Assembly (NCBI GenBank): GCA_003133425.1
Contig: PKXI01000386.1
Span: 9,833 to 30,320, forward strand
Length of the DNA: 20,488 nt
Direction of reading: 5' to 3'
Source of the DNA: Acidobacteriaceae bacterium
Lineage (GTDB): Bacteria > Acidobacteriota > Terriglobia > Terriglobales > Acidobacteriaceae
Both the position numbers and the translations under genes were made by a program. This document shows positions 1 through 7,770 of this stretch, in pieces (the first letter of the stretch is position 1; each line of letters starts with the position of its first letter). Under the pieces are notes generated by a model. That model was not told where the DNA came from. It saw only the letters and a list, made by a program, of their open reading frames with translations, and searched no databases.

Positions 1-98
1 GCCTGCGTCCCCGAGTAGTCGAACTCCGCCGACTGCCCGATCACGATCGGCCCCGAGCCAATCACCAGGATCTTCTGAATGTCATTTCTACGTGGCAT
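1..98 (-). CDS. carB: Carbamoyl-phosphate synthase large subunit, N-terminal part
   Basis: Only the first 32 codons are inside the window; the gene continues past the left edge. Reading leftward from the ATG at 96-98 gives a protein beginning [20 protein letters not shown], followed by [12 protein letters not shown]. This is the near-invariant N-terminus of CarB, the start of the first ATP-grasp carboxyphosphate domain. The enzyme uses ammonia delivered by CarA, with bicarbonate and two ATP, to make carbamoyl phosphate for pyrimidine and arginine synthesis in the cytoplasm. It lies 47 bp downstream of a small secreted-protein gene that itself follows carA, so the three are probably co-transcribed. 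The family match is clear despite the short length. Confidence 0.95.
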   Translation of the reverse strand, partial: MPRRNDIQKILVIGSGPIVIGQSAEFDYSGTQ

Positions 99-145
99 TT
101 GTCTGAGCTACTTCCTGTACATCGTTGATCGTGATGCTTTGAAAA

Positions 146-787
146 TCACCGCAACAATTCGGCCGGCAGTTTCAAATCGTCCCAGTCGTACGCCTTCGGG
201 AGAAAATCTGATGCTAAAGGGACTTCTGTGCCTGGTTTTGGTGCCGGACCGAGCTGCTCCCTACCATTCACATTGCGACGCAGGACAGTTGAGTACTTTC
301 CATTTTTACTTACCTTCCAGCGCTGCTCGTATCCCAACCAAACTGGCGTCGCATTAGGTTCGCTCTCGTCGGGAAGCGCCCAATCGATCTCCTCAACGAG
401 CCGAATCCGTTGGTTCTGCATGCAAAATAGATGGCGGGTTTCATAAGGTCCTTCCGAATCTATTCCCCATAGTTCGACCAAAATTCGATTCCCGCTAGAC
501 CTCACCACAACTGTGGAATAGAAGTCAGTTTCTTCATCTTCCCGAGCGTGCAACAGGTGTTCGACTACTTTCCATTTGTTGTGCGGCATCTGGGCGTAGC
601 GAGTCCTTGCGGTCTTCATGTCCACCCCGCATTCTTTCGCAAACCGCACCAGGGCGGGCTCGGGCCGATTGGCCCTTAGCTCCGTCAGGTACCAGTCAAG
701 GGGATTTGTTGGTTCGCTATTCTGAGCGAAGGAAAAAGAACTCCCCAGCCCTGCGAACAAAATCAGGACTGGAAGCCAACATCTCAT
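146..787 (-). CDS. Small secreted protein of unknown function between carA and carB
   Basis: This encodes 213 residues if it starts at the ATG at 785-787. That start overlaps the carA stop by four bases (ATGA), and a GGAGG sits about 10 bases upstream, so I prefer it to an in-frame GTG at 794-796. The N-terminus ([22 protein letters not shown]) is a typical signal peptide with a cleavage site near residue 22, so the mature protein is probably periplasmic or outside the cell. The rest is soluble, charged and rich in Trp, Arg and Glu, with only two Cys, and I recognise no domain or catalytic motif. Its coupling to carA means it is made with the carbamoyl-phosphate synthase subunits, but a secreted protein cannot act directly in that cytoplasmic complex. 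Function unknown. Confidence 0.8.
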   Translation of the reverse strand: MRCWLPVLILFAGLGSSFSFAQNSEPTNPLDWYLTELRANRPEPALVRFAKECGVDMKTARTRYAQMPHNKWKVVEHLLHAREDEETDFYSTVVVRSSGNRILVELWGIDSEGPYETRHLFCMQNQRIRLVEEIDWALPDESEPNATPVWLGYEQRWKVSKNGKYSTVLRRNVNGREQLGPAPKPGTEVPLASDFLPKAYDWDDLKLPAELLR

Positions 788-1929
788 CCCTTCCACTCCT
801 CCATCATGTTGCGGAAGTCGCGGAACAGATAGTGCGAATCATGCGGTCCCGGAGCCGCCTCCGGATGGTACTGCACACTGAACAGCGGCAGCGTCTTGTG
901 CCGCAAACCCTCCAGCGTCTGGTCGTTCAGATCCACGTGCGTCAACTCCACTTCGCTCACATTGATCGAATCAGGATCGACCGCGAAGTTGTGATTGTGC
1001 GCCGTGATCTCCACCTTGCCCGTCGCGTTATTCCGCACCGGATGATTCCCACCGTGATGCCCAAACTTCAGTTTGTAAGTGCGCCCACCCAGCGCCAGCC
1101 CCGTAAGCTGATGCCCCAGGCAAATCCCGAACACTGGCACCCGCCCCAGAAACTTGCGGATCGCCTTCACCGCATAATCCACCGGTTCCGGATCGCCCGG
1201 CCCGTTCGACAGGAACACTCCATCCGGCTTCAGTTCCAGCACGTCTTCTGCGCTGGTCTCCGCCGGCACAACCGTCACCCGGCAGCCCTCCCGCGTCAGC
1301 ATCCGAAGAATGTTGTGCTTGATCCCGAAGTCGTAGGCCACCACATGGAGCTTTCGCTCTTTAGCGTCTTGGACTAGATCCTTGGCCAGGAGTGGATCTC
1401 CCGACTGGTTCCGCGCATCAGCCGAATCGAAGCGGTAGACCGCCTTCGTCGACACCACCTTAGCCAGGTCCGTCCCATCCATCTTCCGGATGTTCCGCGC
1501 CCTCTGCACCAGCGCCGCCTCGTCGTCAGTCTTGGTCGAAATCACACCCCGCATCACGCCAAAGGTCCGCAAGTGTCGAACTAGCGCCCGCGTGTCGATT
1601 TCCGCAAGCACCGGAACCGCGTACCGCTCCATGTACTCGTCGGTCACCTGTTCGGAGCGCCAGTTCGAGCTGATAGCCGAGAACTCACGAACGATCAGTC
1701 CCTCAATATAGGGCTTGGCCGACTCGTTATCTGCCCGGTTGGTTCCGTAGTTCCCGATCTGGGGATTTGTGAGAACGACGATTTGACCGGCATAGGAGGG
1801 ATCGGTGGCGATTTCCTGGTAACCGGTAAGGGAAGTATTAAAAACGACCTCACCCTGGCATTCGCCGGGGTACCCATAGCCGTGGCCACGGAAGATGCGC
1901 CCGTCTTCGAGCGCTAAGATTGCCTGCAT
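784..1929 (-). CDS. carA: Carbamoyl-phosphate synthase small subunit (glutamine amidotransferase)
   Basis: CarA hydrolyses glutamine and channels ammonia to CarB for carbamoyl-phosphate synthesis. The chosen start is the ATG at 1927-1929, preceded by a GGAGAGG ribosome-binding site, giving 381 aa, close to the usual ~380. An open frame continues upstream to 2103, but that part looks unlike CarA and has no conserved content. The N-terminal small-subunit domain (about residues 1-150) carries the family signature [20 protein letters not shown]. The class I amidotransferase domain (about 192-375) has the nucleophile Cys270 in GICLGHQ and the His355/Glu357 pair in [10 protein letters not shown], so all three catalytic residues are present. 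It is the first gene of carA, secreted ORF, carB. An AT-rich leader lies upstream. Confidence 0.97.
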   Translation of the reverse strand: MQAILALEDGRIFRGHGYGYPGECQGEVVFNTSLTGYQEIATDPSYAGQIVVLTNPQIGNYGTNRADNESAKPYIEGLIVREFSAISSNWRSEQVTDEYMERYAVPVLAEIDTRALVRHLRTFGVMRGVISTKTDDEAALVQRARNIRKMDGTDLAKVVSTKAVYRFDSADARNQSGDPLLAKDLVQDAKERKLHVVAYDFGIKHNILRMLTREGCRVTVVPAETSAEDVLELKPDGVFLSNGPGDPEPVDYAVKAIRKFLGRVPVFGICLGHQLTGLALGGRTYKLKFGHHGGNHPVRNNATGKVEITAHNHNFAVDPDSINVSEVELTHVDLNDQTLEGLRHKTLPLFSVQYHPEAAPGPHDSHYLFRDFRNMMEEWKG

Positions 1930-2148
1930 CGCCTCTCCGAGGAGTGGATTCAACCGGTTTTCGTCAAAGTGTACTATCCTCTTTATTATCAGTATTTCTC
2001 GAAATCGAAAACTGATTTTGTGGAAAATTCGTGGAAGAGGTTGAACACTATGCCGACCACCGAACCAGCATCCACATTGACTATACCAGTTTTCACACGC
2101 CATTCCGACACCTGCTCATGGCGGGAAAATCCACAGTGGAAACGCTGC
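1930..2148 (-). promoter_or_regulatory. Leader and probable promoter region of carA
   Basis: This non-coding stretch separates carA from the IS remnant and has a markedly AT-rich core (about 1960-2040). On the minus strand a GATAAT at 1985-1990 could be a -10 box, about 55 bases before the start codon, but no convincing -35 box sits at the right distance. I see no clear pyrimidine-type attenuator or PyrR-binding structure. The promoter position is inferred from base composition and gene layout only. Confidence 0.3.
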
Positions 2149-2201
2149 TGTCAAGGGCAGAGTAAAACCAGGCCACTGGGGCGGAGTAAAAGTAGGCCAG
2201 T
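2149..2201 (-). repeat. Probable IS21-family terminus with two direct repeats
   Basis: Two near-identical 22-base units lie 24 bases apart: GGCAGAGTAAAACCAGGCCACT at 2156-2177 and GGCGGAGTAAAAGTAGGCCAGT at 2180-2201, matching at 18 of 22 positions. They lie just outside the 3' end of an istB fragment. IS21-family ends typically start with TG and carry repeated transposase-binding sites, so a tip at the TGTCAAGG at 2149 is plausible. The opposite end and istA are absent, so the boundary is inferred. Confidence 0.5.
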
Positions 2202-2234
2202 TGTTTTGTTGCAAGATCGGGTTGTTGGGTATGC

Positions 2235-2281
2235 GGGGTAGAAGGGCCTCTGGAGCGTAGCGGAAGAGGCCCTTCTACCCC
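2235..2281. terminator. Perfect 17-bp inverted repeat (hairpin) at the end of the istB fragment
   Basis: GGGGTAGAAGGGCCTCT at 2235-2251 pairs perfectly with AGAGGCCCTTCTACCCC at 2265-2281 around a 13-base loop. The istB stop codon (TAG, 2275-2277) lies inside the right arm. There is no strong T-run after either arm, so it may stop transcription inefficiently, or it may be a structured element of the IS that blocks read-through between the GH gene and carA. The pairing is directly visible; the role is inferred. Confidence 0.55.
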
Positions 2282-2550
2282 GAGGTGCGTTCGGAGGATG
2301 GGGTCCGTTTGCGGCGGCTCTGCTTGAGGCGGTAGCTGTCGGCGTTCATCTCCAGGATATGGACGTGATGTGTGAGCCGATCGAGCAGGGCGCCGGTCAG
2401 GCGCTCCGAGCTGAGGACTTCGGTCCATTCCTGGAAAGGCAGATTACTGGTCACCATCGTTGAACCGCGTTCGTAGCCTGACGACAGCTGCACACTCTCG
2501 CAATTGACATGAAAGAGCAGTCCTGTTTGCGCTTGGCGAATTCCTATCAG
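2275..2550 (-). pseudogene. istB: IstB-like ATP-binding protein of an IS21-family element, C-terminal fragment
   Basis: The frame reads YERGSTMVTSNLPFQEWTEV, then SSERLTGALLDRLTHHVHIL and MNADSYRLKQSRRKR. This is the characteristic C-terminal third of IstB, the AAA+ helper ATPase of IS21-family transposition. The Walker A and Walker B segments and the whole N-terminus are missing. Homology fades upstream of GLLFHV (about 2520), with a short divergent stretch before YERG, and only about 20 bases separate this open frame from the stop of the upstream GH gene. No istA transposase is present. This is a dead remnant whose truncation point abuts the 3' end of the large GH gene, so a past insertion or recombination there is likely. 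Confidence 0.85.
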
Positions 2551-2567
2551 CAAACTTAAGGCATCGC

Positions 2568-5500
2568 TTACGGCTCCGGAGTTACCTTTACAGGATTGAG
2601 TGAGACTCCATCGGTCGCCTCGAGTGGACTATGGCCAACATTCACCACAATATAAGGTGTTTCCTTCGCCATGTCCGGGTAGATCTTGCCATTTCCCGCG
2701 TTGTCCATCACCTCGAACAAGTACATCAGGTCGAATTGAGGATTGAGATCTTGCGCAGGAATCGTCGCCTCATATTCGTTACCGCCCCCAGTGGGCAGCA
2801 TCTCCAGCGTCTTGAAATCCTGAAACTGGCTCACGCCGCGGTAGCGAAGATGAACCCACTTCACACCCGACGAATCTTCAACGTGCGCGGTAATTCGCAG
2901 CGGCTTCAGCGGCTCTGCAGACAAAATCGGTGTGTGATGCAGTGTTGGAGGCTCGTCATCTCTGGTGACCAAAACAGAGATCGGGTTAGCCCTGCCCTCC
3001 TCAGGAAAGGTGGAAATGCGCCCCGAGGAATCCGTCGCCTCCAGAAAATACGACATTCCCGCACGCAGTTTCGCTGCGGGAATCGTTCCCTCATACCGCG
3101 GTCCACCGCCCTGCAACTCAGTCATCGTGAAGCCGCGTCGTGCGTCGCCGAAATAGACGCGCACATTCACAATTGGCGCCGTGCCTGCAACCGTCGCCCG
3201 AAGCTTCAAGTCCTGCCCAGGTGCGAGCCGCGCCACGGGCACGTGCGCAATGACCGGATCAATCCGGGTCACAACCATCGTGCTGCCATACGCGTCCGCG
3301 CTTGTAGCGTGGTCGAGCAACACTTTCAGTTTTCCCCGGATCGCCGAAGCTTCAAGCGTCCGTTCAACGGTCTGCCCGGCCGGCACCTCAAAGATATCGC
3401 TGTACTCCGCTCCGTTCACATTCACCCACATCGGACCATGGATCGCTTTGTCATCATGAATACTCACTGCCACTTCGTATCGTCCATCCGGCACATTCAA
3501 CACCGCCAAATGACCTCCAGCGCTCCCGGTTGTCGCAATGCGCTGAAACCCCGGCAGCGTCGGCCCGAATCCAAAATCGTACCGGCCCACCACGCGCCGC
3601 CCCTCGAGTTTGTACTCCTCGCGCTGCTTCTTTAGGGCAGCAAGCCCGTCCTTCAGCTTCACCAGTTCATCCCGCCAGTGGCCGCTCAAATCATGCTGCG
3701 GAAGTCCCATCATCAAATCGAAGCCATACACATCGCCGGCGTCCTTGACCATCTCCGCCCAGCCGTTGGTAGCCTCCGTCTCCTGGTGGATCGCATCGTC
3801 GAGCTCATTCAGGTCGTGCGTCCTTTCAAACAACGCATAACTCAGACCGGCCAGGACGCGGTGCGAGTGATAATCCGCCAGGTCGGAAAGCATCTTCAAA
3901 TCGACCATCGTCGAAACAAACTCTTTGCTTGGATGCGGCCCCGCATTCTTCTCTGCCTCCCCAACCAGCGTCCTCACATCGCTGGATGCGCGAGCAAACC
4001 ACGCGCTTGTCCGAATCGGTGTCATCTTCGCCGAAGAATGTCCCCGTAAAATATCCTCGGCGGCATCCTTCAAGCTTTCAAACTGCTGCGTATCGCTCGG
4101 CGTCGCCTTCACGTACTCAGGTAAATCTCCCTCGCGCTGGCGTTCCGGCCACCCCTCCGTCGTCGGATAGTGATCGGGCGGCAGGCAATAGGCCGTAATC
4201 TCCGGAAGTATCTGGCTGGCCCGCTCCAATCCCCGTTTCACATAAGGCCCGGCACCCTCGCCGAAGTGCGCAACAAACCCGTGCTCCAACTCTTCCGTCT
4301 GCGTGCCTGGGTCGTAAGACAATCGTCCGAACACCTGGAAAAAATACCAGTAGCGCTGAAATTCATAGTCATAGTAACGGTAAGCGGGTTGAAGCAAATC
4401 CGGCGGCTTCATATCGTGAGTATGGCCCTGCATCTTCGTCGCCAACGGCTCATACACATCGAATCCGTCTACCCCGCCAAGATGGCTCATCGCAGCGAAG
4501 CGCCGCACATACTCCGGATCGCCCCACAGTAAAACACGCGTCGTACCCGACGTCCACAAAGTCCAATGCAGCTTGTAAATGCGCGGATACTTCAACATGT
4601 CCGCATACCCGCCGCGCCGGTTGAACTGGTCTGGCTCCTGCACATGCGTCGGCGAGAAGGGCAAGCCTACCTGCTCAGCCCAGTACTTCGTGTTGACCCG
4701 CATCTTCAGGCCGAGGTCGATTCCCTGCTTTACCAGATCGTCGGAGACGCCCTTGGCGCGAAGCTCGTATTGGATGTTGGGCGCTGCCTCCTTCAACGCA
4801 GGAAAGATATTTTTCCAGAACACCTTCATGTCCGAAGTCTTCAATCCCGACTCATCCATCATCAGCAGTTGAACGCCGTCAATTTCATGAAACTCCGTCA
4901 GGAACTGCTTGATCGCCGCCAGGGTATAAGCAATCAGGTTGTTTTCCGAAAGTCCCTCCACCGTATCCATAACCGGCTTTGAATGATCGACTAGCACCCA
5001 ACCCTTCATCGTGGAGTTAAACGGAATCGTGTTCCGGTAGTAGTGGCACCAGATCCCAAACGTCACGCGTATACCACGCGCGTGCGCCAGGCGGACAAGA
5101 CGATGAAGATCGGAAAGATTGCGTTGCTGGTCTTCCTTGCTCAGACCCGTGACCTTCACTTCCGGAAAACCATGCACGTCCATGTAGTACGGATAGACCG
5201 GACAGTTGTAGCCATTCGCCTCGTAGGCGAACATCACCTCGATCGAATTGAAACGGTCCTCCGCCAGCATGTCGAAGTATTTGACCCAGTAGTTCTCGTC
5301 GTGAAGGCGATCTTCATACTGATGCTTCTGCATCGTCGTGATCACCATGTCACGATCGGCAACGCTCGGGGATTCAACCGTGTCTTTCACTTCGCTGAGA
5401 GGCGCTGCTTTGACTTTCGCCCATCCAATTCGATCCGCAATCTCAAGCAGCGCATACATCAGGCCGCGGTCATCGCTCCCGCTCACCAGTAGCGCTTGCT

Positions 5501-5846
5501 TGCCTTGCCATTCCCCCCTGTGGATCACCAGCGATTCCGGTTTGTCCGGCATCTTCACGCCGAGCGCCCGAATCCTCTCAGCGACTGAGCCGGAAGCAGA
5601 ATCAAACCACGAGCCCGCTGCAATCAATACTTCGCCGTGCGCAGCTTTAGCATCGGAAACTTCTTCGTAGCGAACATCCGCCGCCGCAAGTGCAGCCTTC
5701 ACTTTGTCCCATCTGTGCATCGTCGCCGGGCCAGGCTGACCTTCTTGGACGATGGAAACTTGACACGCTCTATCTCCGCTGTGATTCGGCGCGATGGGAT
5801 TAATCAGTGAAAGAAGTGCAGTGACCAATGAGAAAAAATTTGTCAT
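2568..5846 (-). CDS. Large multidomain glycoside-hydrolase-like secreted protein
   Basis: This encodes 1092 aa with a hydrophobic N-terminal segment (residues 4-19) suggesting export. Residues about 30-160 resemble the alpha/beta domain that precedes the catalytic barrel in GH20 and GH67 enzymes (LLVSGSDDRGLMYALLEIAD). Residues about 165-500 look like a (beta/alpha)8 barrel, with RFNSIEVMFAYEANGY, ARGIRVTFGIW and an acidic pair Asp331-Glu332 in GVQLLMMDESG that is a candidate catalytic site. A helical region follows (about 510-745). Residues about 750-862 are a beta-sandwich beginning YDFGFGP, similar to carbohydrate-binding modules in pectin-degrading enzymes. Two tandem Ig/Fn3-like repeats span about 865-962 and 963-1071. 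I cannot assign an exact GH family or substrate. Its position beside a beta-glucuronidase-like GH2 and a TonB-dependent receptor suggests work on a uronate-bearing glycan. A truncated paralogue lies just upstream. Confidence 0.75.
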   Translation of the reverse strand: MTNFFSLVTALLSLINPIAPNHSGDRACQVSIVQEGQPGPATMHRWDKVKAALAAADVRYEEVSDAKAAHGEVLIAAGSWFDSASGSVAERIRALGVKMPDKPESLVIHRGEWQGKQALLVSGSDDRGLMYALLEIADRIGWAKVKAAPLSEVKDTVESPSVADRDMVITTMQKHQYEDRLHDENYWVKYFDMLAEDRFNSIEVMFAYEANGYNCPVYPYYMDVHGFPEVKVTGLSKEDQQRNLSDLHRLVRLAHARGIRVTFGIWCHYYRNTIPFNSTMKGWVLVDHSKPVMDTVEGLSENNLIAYTLAAIKQFLTEFHEIDGVQLLMMDESGLKTSDMKVFWKNIFPALKEAAPNIQYELRAKGVSDDLVKQGIDLGLKMRVNTKYWAEQVGLPFSPTHVQEPDQFNRRGGYADMLKYPRIYKLHWTLWTSGTTRVLLWGDPEYVRRFAAMSHLGGVDGFDVYEPLATKMQGHTHDMKPPDLLQPAYRYYDYEFQRYWYFFQVFGRLSYDPGTQTEELEHGFVAHFGEGAGPYVKRGLERASQILPEITAYCLPPDHYPTTEGWPERQREGDLPEYVKATPSDTQQFESLKDAAEDILRGHSSAKMTPIRTSAWFARASSDVRTLVGEAEKNAGPHPSKEFVSTMVDLKMLSDLADYHSHRVLAGLSYALFERTHDLNELDDAIHQETEATNGWAEMVKDAGDVYGFDLMMGLPQHDLSGHWRDELVKLKDGLAALKKQREEYKLEGRRVVGRYDFGFGPTLPGFQRIATTGSAGGHLAVLNVPDGRYEVAVSIHDDKAIHGPMWVNVNGAEYSDIFEVPAGQTVERTLEASAIRGKLKVLLDHATSADAYGSTMVVTRIDPVIAHVPVARLAPGQDLKLRATVAGTAPIVNVRVYFGDARRGFTMTELQGGGPRYEGTIPAAKLRAGMSYFLEATDSSGRISTFPEEGRANPISVLVTRDDEPPTLHHTPILSAEPLKPLRITAHVEDSSGVKWVHLRYRGVSQFQDFKTLEMLPTGGGNEYEATIPAQDLNPQFDLMYLFEVMDNAGNGKIYPDMAKETPYIVVNVGHSPLEATDGVSLNPVKVTPEP

Positions 5847-6456
5847 TCCCTGGGTGCTCCTGAATCATCTCGATGGTTTAAATGGTTTTGATCGGTTTGA
5901 GTATCGCTTCCGGCAGCATAGGAACTCAGCGAGCTGCCAGTTTGATTCCAATCATATTCCGCGCCAGGCGCTGCTCTTACTTGAACGGCGTTTGTCTCAG
6001 CAAACGATTATTGCACTCGCTGCCGGCTTGCGTACTCAATCTCACTCGACTAGAACTAAGAACTGCCACCGGCACCCCCTTCCGCACAAACTCGGGAAAT
6101 GAAATAGACATTACACAAGCAAGAAGCTTTGTTCTTTTGAGACGCCTGCACGATAGTTGAGCCGGCTGAAAGGGATGGTTCTCATTGAGGTAGGGGCAGC
6201 TCTGCTCTGTTTCTACTTTTTAAATGAGCGGCAGAAGGAGCGCTGCAAGATGTATTCCGTGAAGGGCACGATCACTGCCGTCCCCTCACAGATCAGCGAA
6301 AGCTGGCTCTATTCGCCTGATTACCTCACAACTATGCACATTCTCGAAAGTGCTTTACATGTTATGCGAGACATTGAAAGTCGCTTCAGAATCCGAGAAC
6401 ATAGAGCAATCTTCGCAAAGAAACCGGGCAGCAGGATGAAGCAAGCGGTCACCAGG
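5847..6456. other. Gene-poor gap between the GH-like gene and its truncated paralogue
   Basis: I searched both strands for the missing remainder of the truncated paralogue upstream and found no frame continuing its barrel, including any match to the DES motif of the intact copy. A plus-strand open frame starting at 6157 runs into the antisense of the paralogue and has no recognisable content. The stretch is less GC-rich than the genes and looks like decayed or foreign filler left by a rearrangement. The segment next to 5846 supplies the GH-like gene with an AGGAG motif some 10 bases before its ATG. Confidence 0.5.
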
Positions 6457-7413
6457 TCAATCCTTGTGAACTGTCTTAGGTGTGTAGGCCACCAGGTTCG
6501 AATCGGTCAACCCCTCCACCGGCCACCGAGGCCGGCGGCCGTTGATGATCGGAAGATGATCCCAAACGCCGTTGGTGTAATAGGAACTGTGGCCATCATA
6601 AATGTGGTCCCATATTCCCAGCGTGAACCTCAATCCACGCTCGTGTGTCATTGCGATTATCCGGTTCAGAGCATGCAAATATCGCTGCATCGCTTCTGGA
6701 GTGACGCCTGCCGCTTTCACCTCTGGAAACTCGGGAAGTTCAAAGAACCATGGATATGGTGGAGCAAGAAAGCCGGAAGACTCGTAGGCAAACAACAGAG
6801 AGAAATTGTTGAAGCGATTGCGCACCAGGTTGTTGAGGTAAACATCCCAGAACGTCTCATCGAAGAGGCGGCTCTCGAAGTATGCCTGCTGCATGGTATA
6901 CATCGATAGGGAACGGTCACGCACCGCGGGCGATTCACTCTGATTCCGCAGGGCCATTAGCGCCGACTGAGGACTTTCGCTGGTTTCTATTAGATCTGCG
7001 ATTGAATAAAGCGCATAGGCAAGCGCAAGTGCGTCAGCGCCACAAACAAGCGCAATATTCTTATTTCCCACCATTCCACTTTGAATAACGAAGGACTCTT
7101 TGCCGTAAGGGCTCGGAGCACCTAGCTGAGTGCTCAATTGGCGCACTGGGGAGGCTTGATCACTGCGGCAGCTGATGACCAACAGGTAATCTGCGAGTGT
7201 GTCATCGATCACCTGGACGCGCCTCAGGCCGACCCCTTTCTTCTCACAAGCGCGTTCAATCGCCTGCACCCCGAATGCTGCCGCCGGTCCGGCCGATTGA
7301 TCGAGATAGTATGCAATCTGGCGCGGCGGCTTTGACTGGACCGCAAAAGCGAGGAAGGAATTGTTCACGGTTGTAGCACCCACAACTCCCTGCACAAACT
7401 CTCGTCTGTTCAT
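6457..7413 (-). pseudogene. Truncated paralogue of the adjacent GH-like protein
   Basis: The frame gives 318 residues, starting at an ATG with AAAGGA six bases upstream. The N-terminus MNRREFVQGVVGATT carries a twin-arginine-like export signal, unlike the intact copy. Residues about 174-270 align closely with residues 172-267 of the 1092-aa neighbour: MQQAYFESRLFDETFW against MQKHQYEDRLHDENYW, FAYESSGF against FAYEANGY, and ERGLRFTLGIW against ARGIRVTFGIW. EGLTDSNLVAY matches EGLSENNLIAY, and similarity then ends abruptly with TPKTVHKD and a stop. The break falls about 20 residues before the putative catalytic Asp-Glu pair, so the product would have half a barrel and no active site. It is most likely a pseudogene made by deletion or recombination. 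A non-catalytic secreted binding protein is less likely. Confidence 0.8.
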
Positions 7414-7770
7414 CGTGTTCCTTTACCTGTCTCCCGCATTGTCGGTAATTCGACCTGTATGGCACTGCCACTACAGACGATGGCAATGCAAAGCGTAGCT
7501 CCGAACCAGCCCCCGTTTAACTCAAATCTGTTCGTGGACGGTTACTACGTAAGATTAGATTGGTGTCGACCAGATCGTTTCCATCTCTTTCTTCATCTAT
7601 GAATTCCCGCACTTCGTTTTCTGGAAGTTCGATGCAACATCCGCAATCGGATTAATGTACGCTGATGAAATACTCCAACATCTGATTGCGAAAGCCTCCC
7701 GTGAGCCGAAACTACAAAGAACAAATCAGATCTTGCCTGAATCTCGGGAGACTGGCCGACGCCGATTCAT
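7414..7770. other. Intergenic region downstream of the GH2 gene
   Basis: These 357 bases hold no recognisable gene on either strand. The ribosome-binding site of the truncated GH paralogue (AAAGGA) lies near 7420. Short complementary words (ATCTGATT/AATCAGAT and CTCCCG/CGGGAG, between about 7680 and 7750) interleave rather than nest, so they do not form a simple terminator. A promoter for the downstream genes could lie here, but no convincing -35/-10 pair stands out. Confidence 0.4.

Noticed and set aside
1930..2103. N-terminal 58-residue extension of the carA open frame
   Set aside because: The added residues do not resemble CarA, and the ATG at 1927-1929 has a good ribosome-binding site and gives the normal family length.
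2631..5670. Long plus-strand open frames opposite the 1092-aa gene (e.g. 2631-3635)
   Set aside because: They are antisense frames of a GC-rich gene, with Arg/His-rich composition typical of shadows.
2568..5846. Assignment to GH67 or GH115 alpha-glucuronidase
   Set aside because: Only the N-terminal accessory domain is similar; the barrel lacks the catalytic signatures I know for those families.
6157..6909. Plus-strand 250-aa open frame
   Set aside because: Its second half is the antisense of the truncated GH paralogue, and its first half has no recognisable domain or ribosome-binding site; treated as chance.
7679..7750. Interleaved short inverted repeats after the GH2 gene as a terminator
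   Set aside because: ATCTGATT/AATCAGAT and CTCCCG/CGGGAG overlap out of order, so they cannot form one nested hairpin, and no T-run follows.
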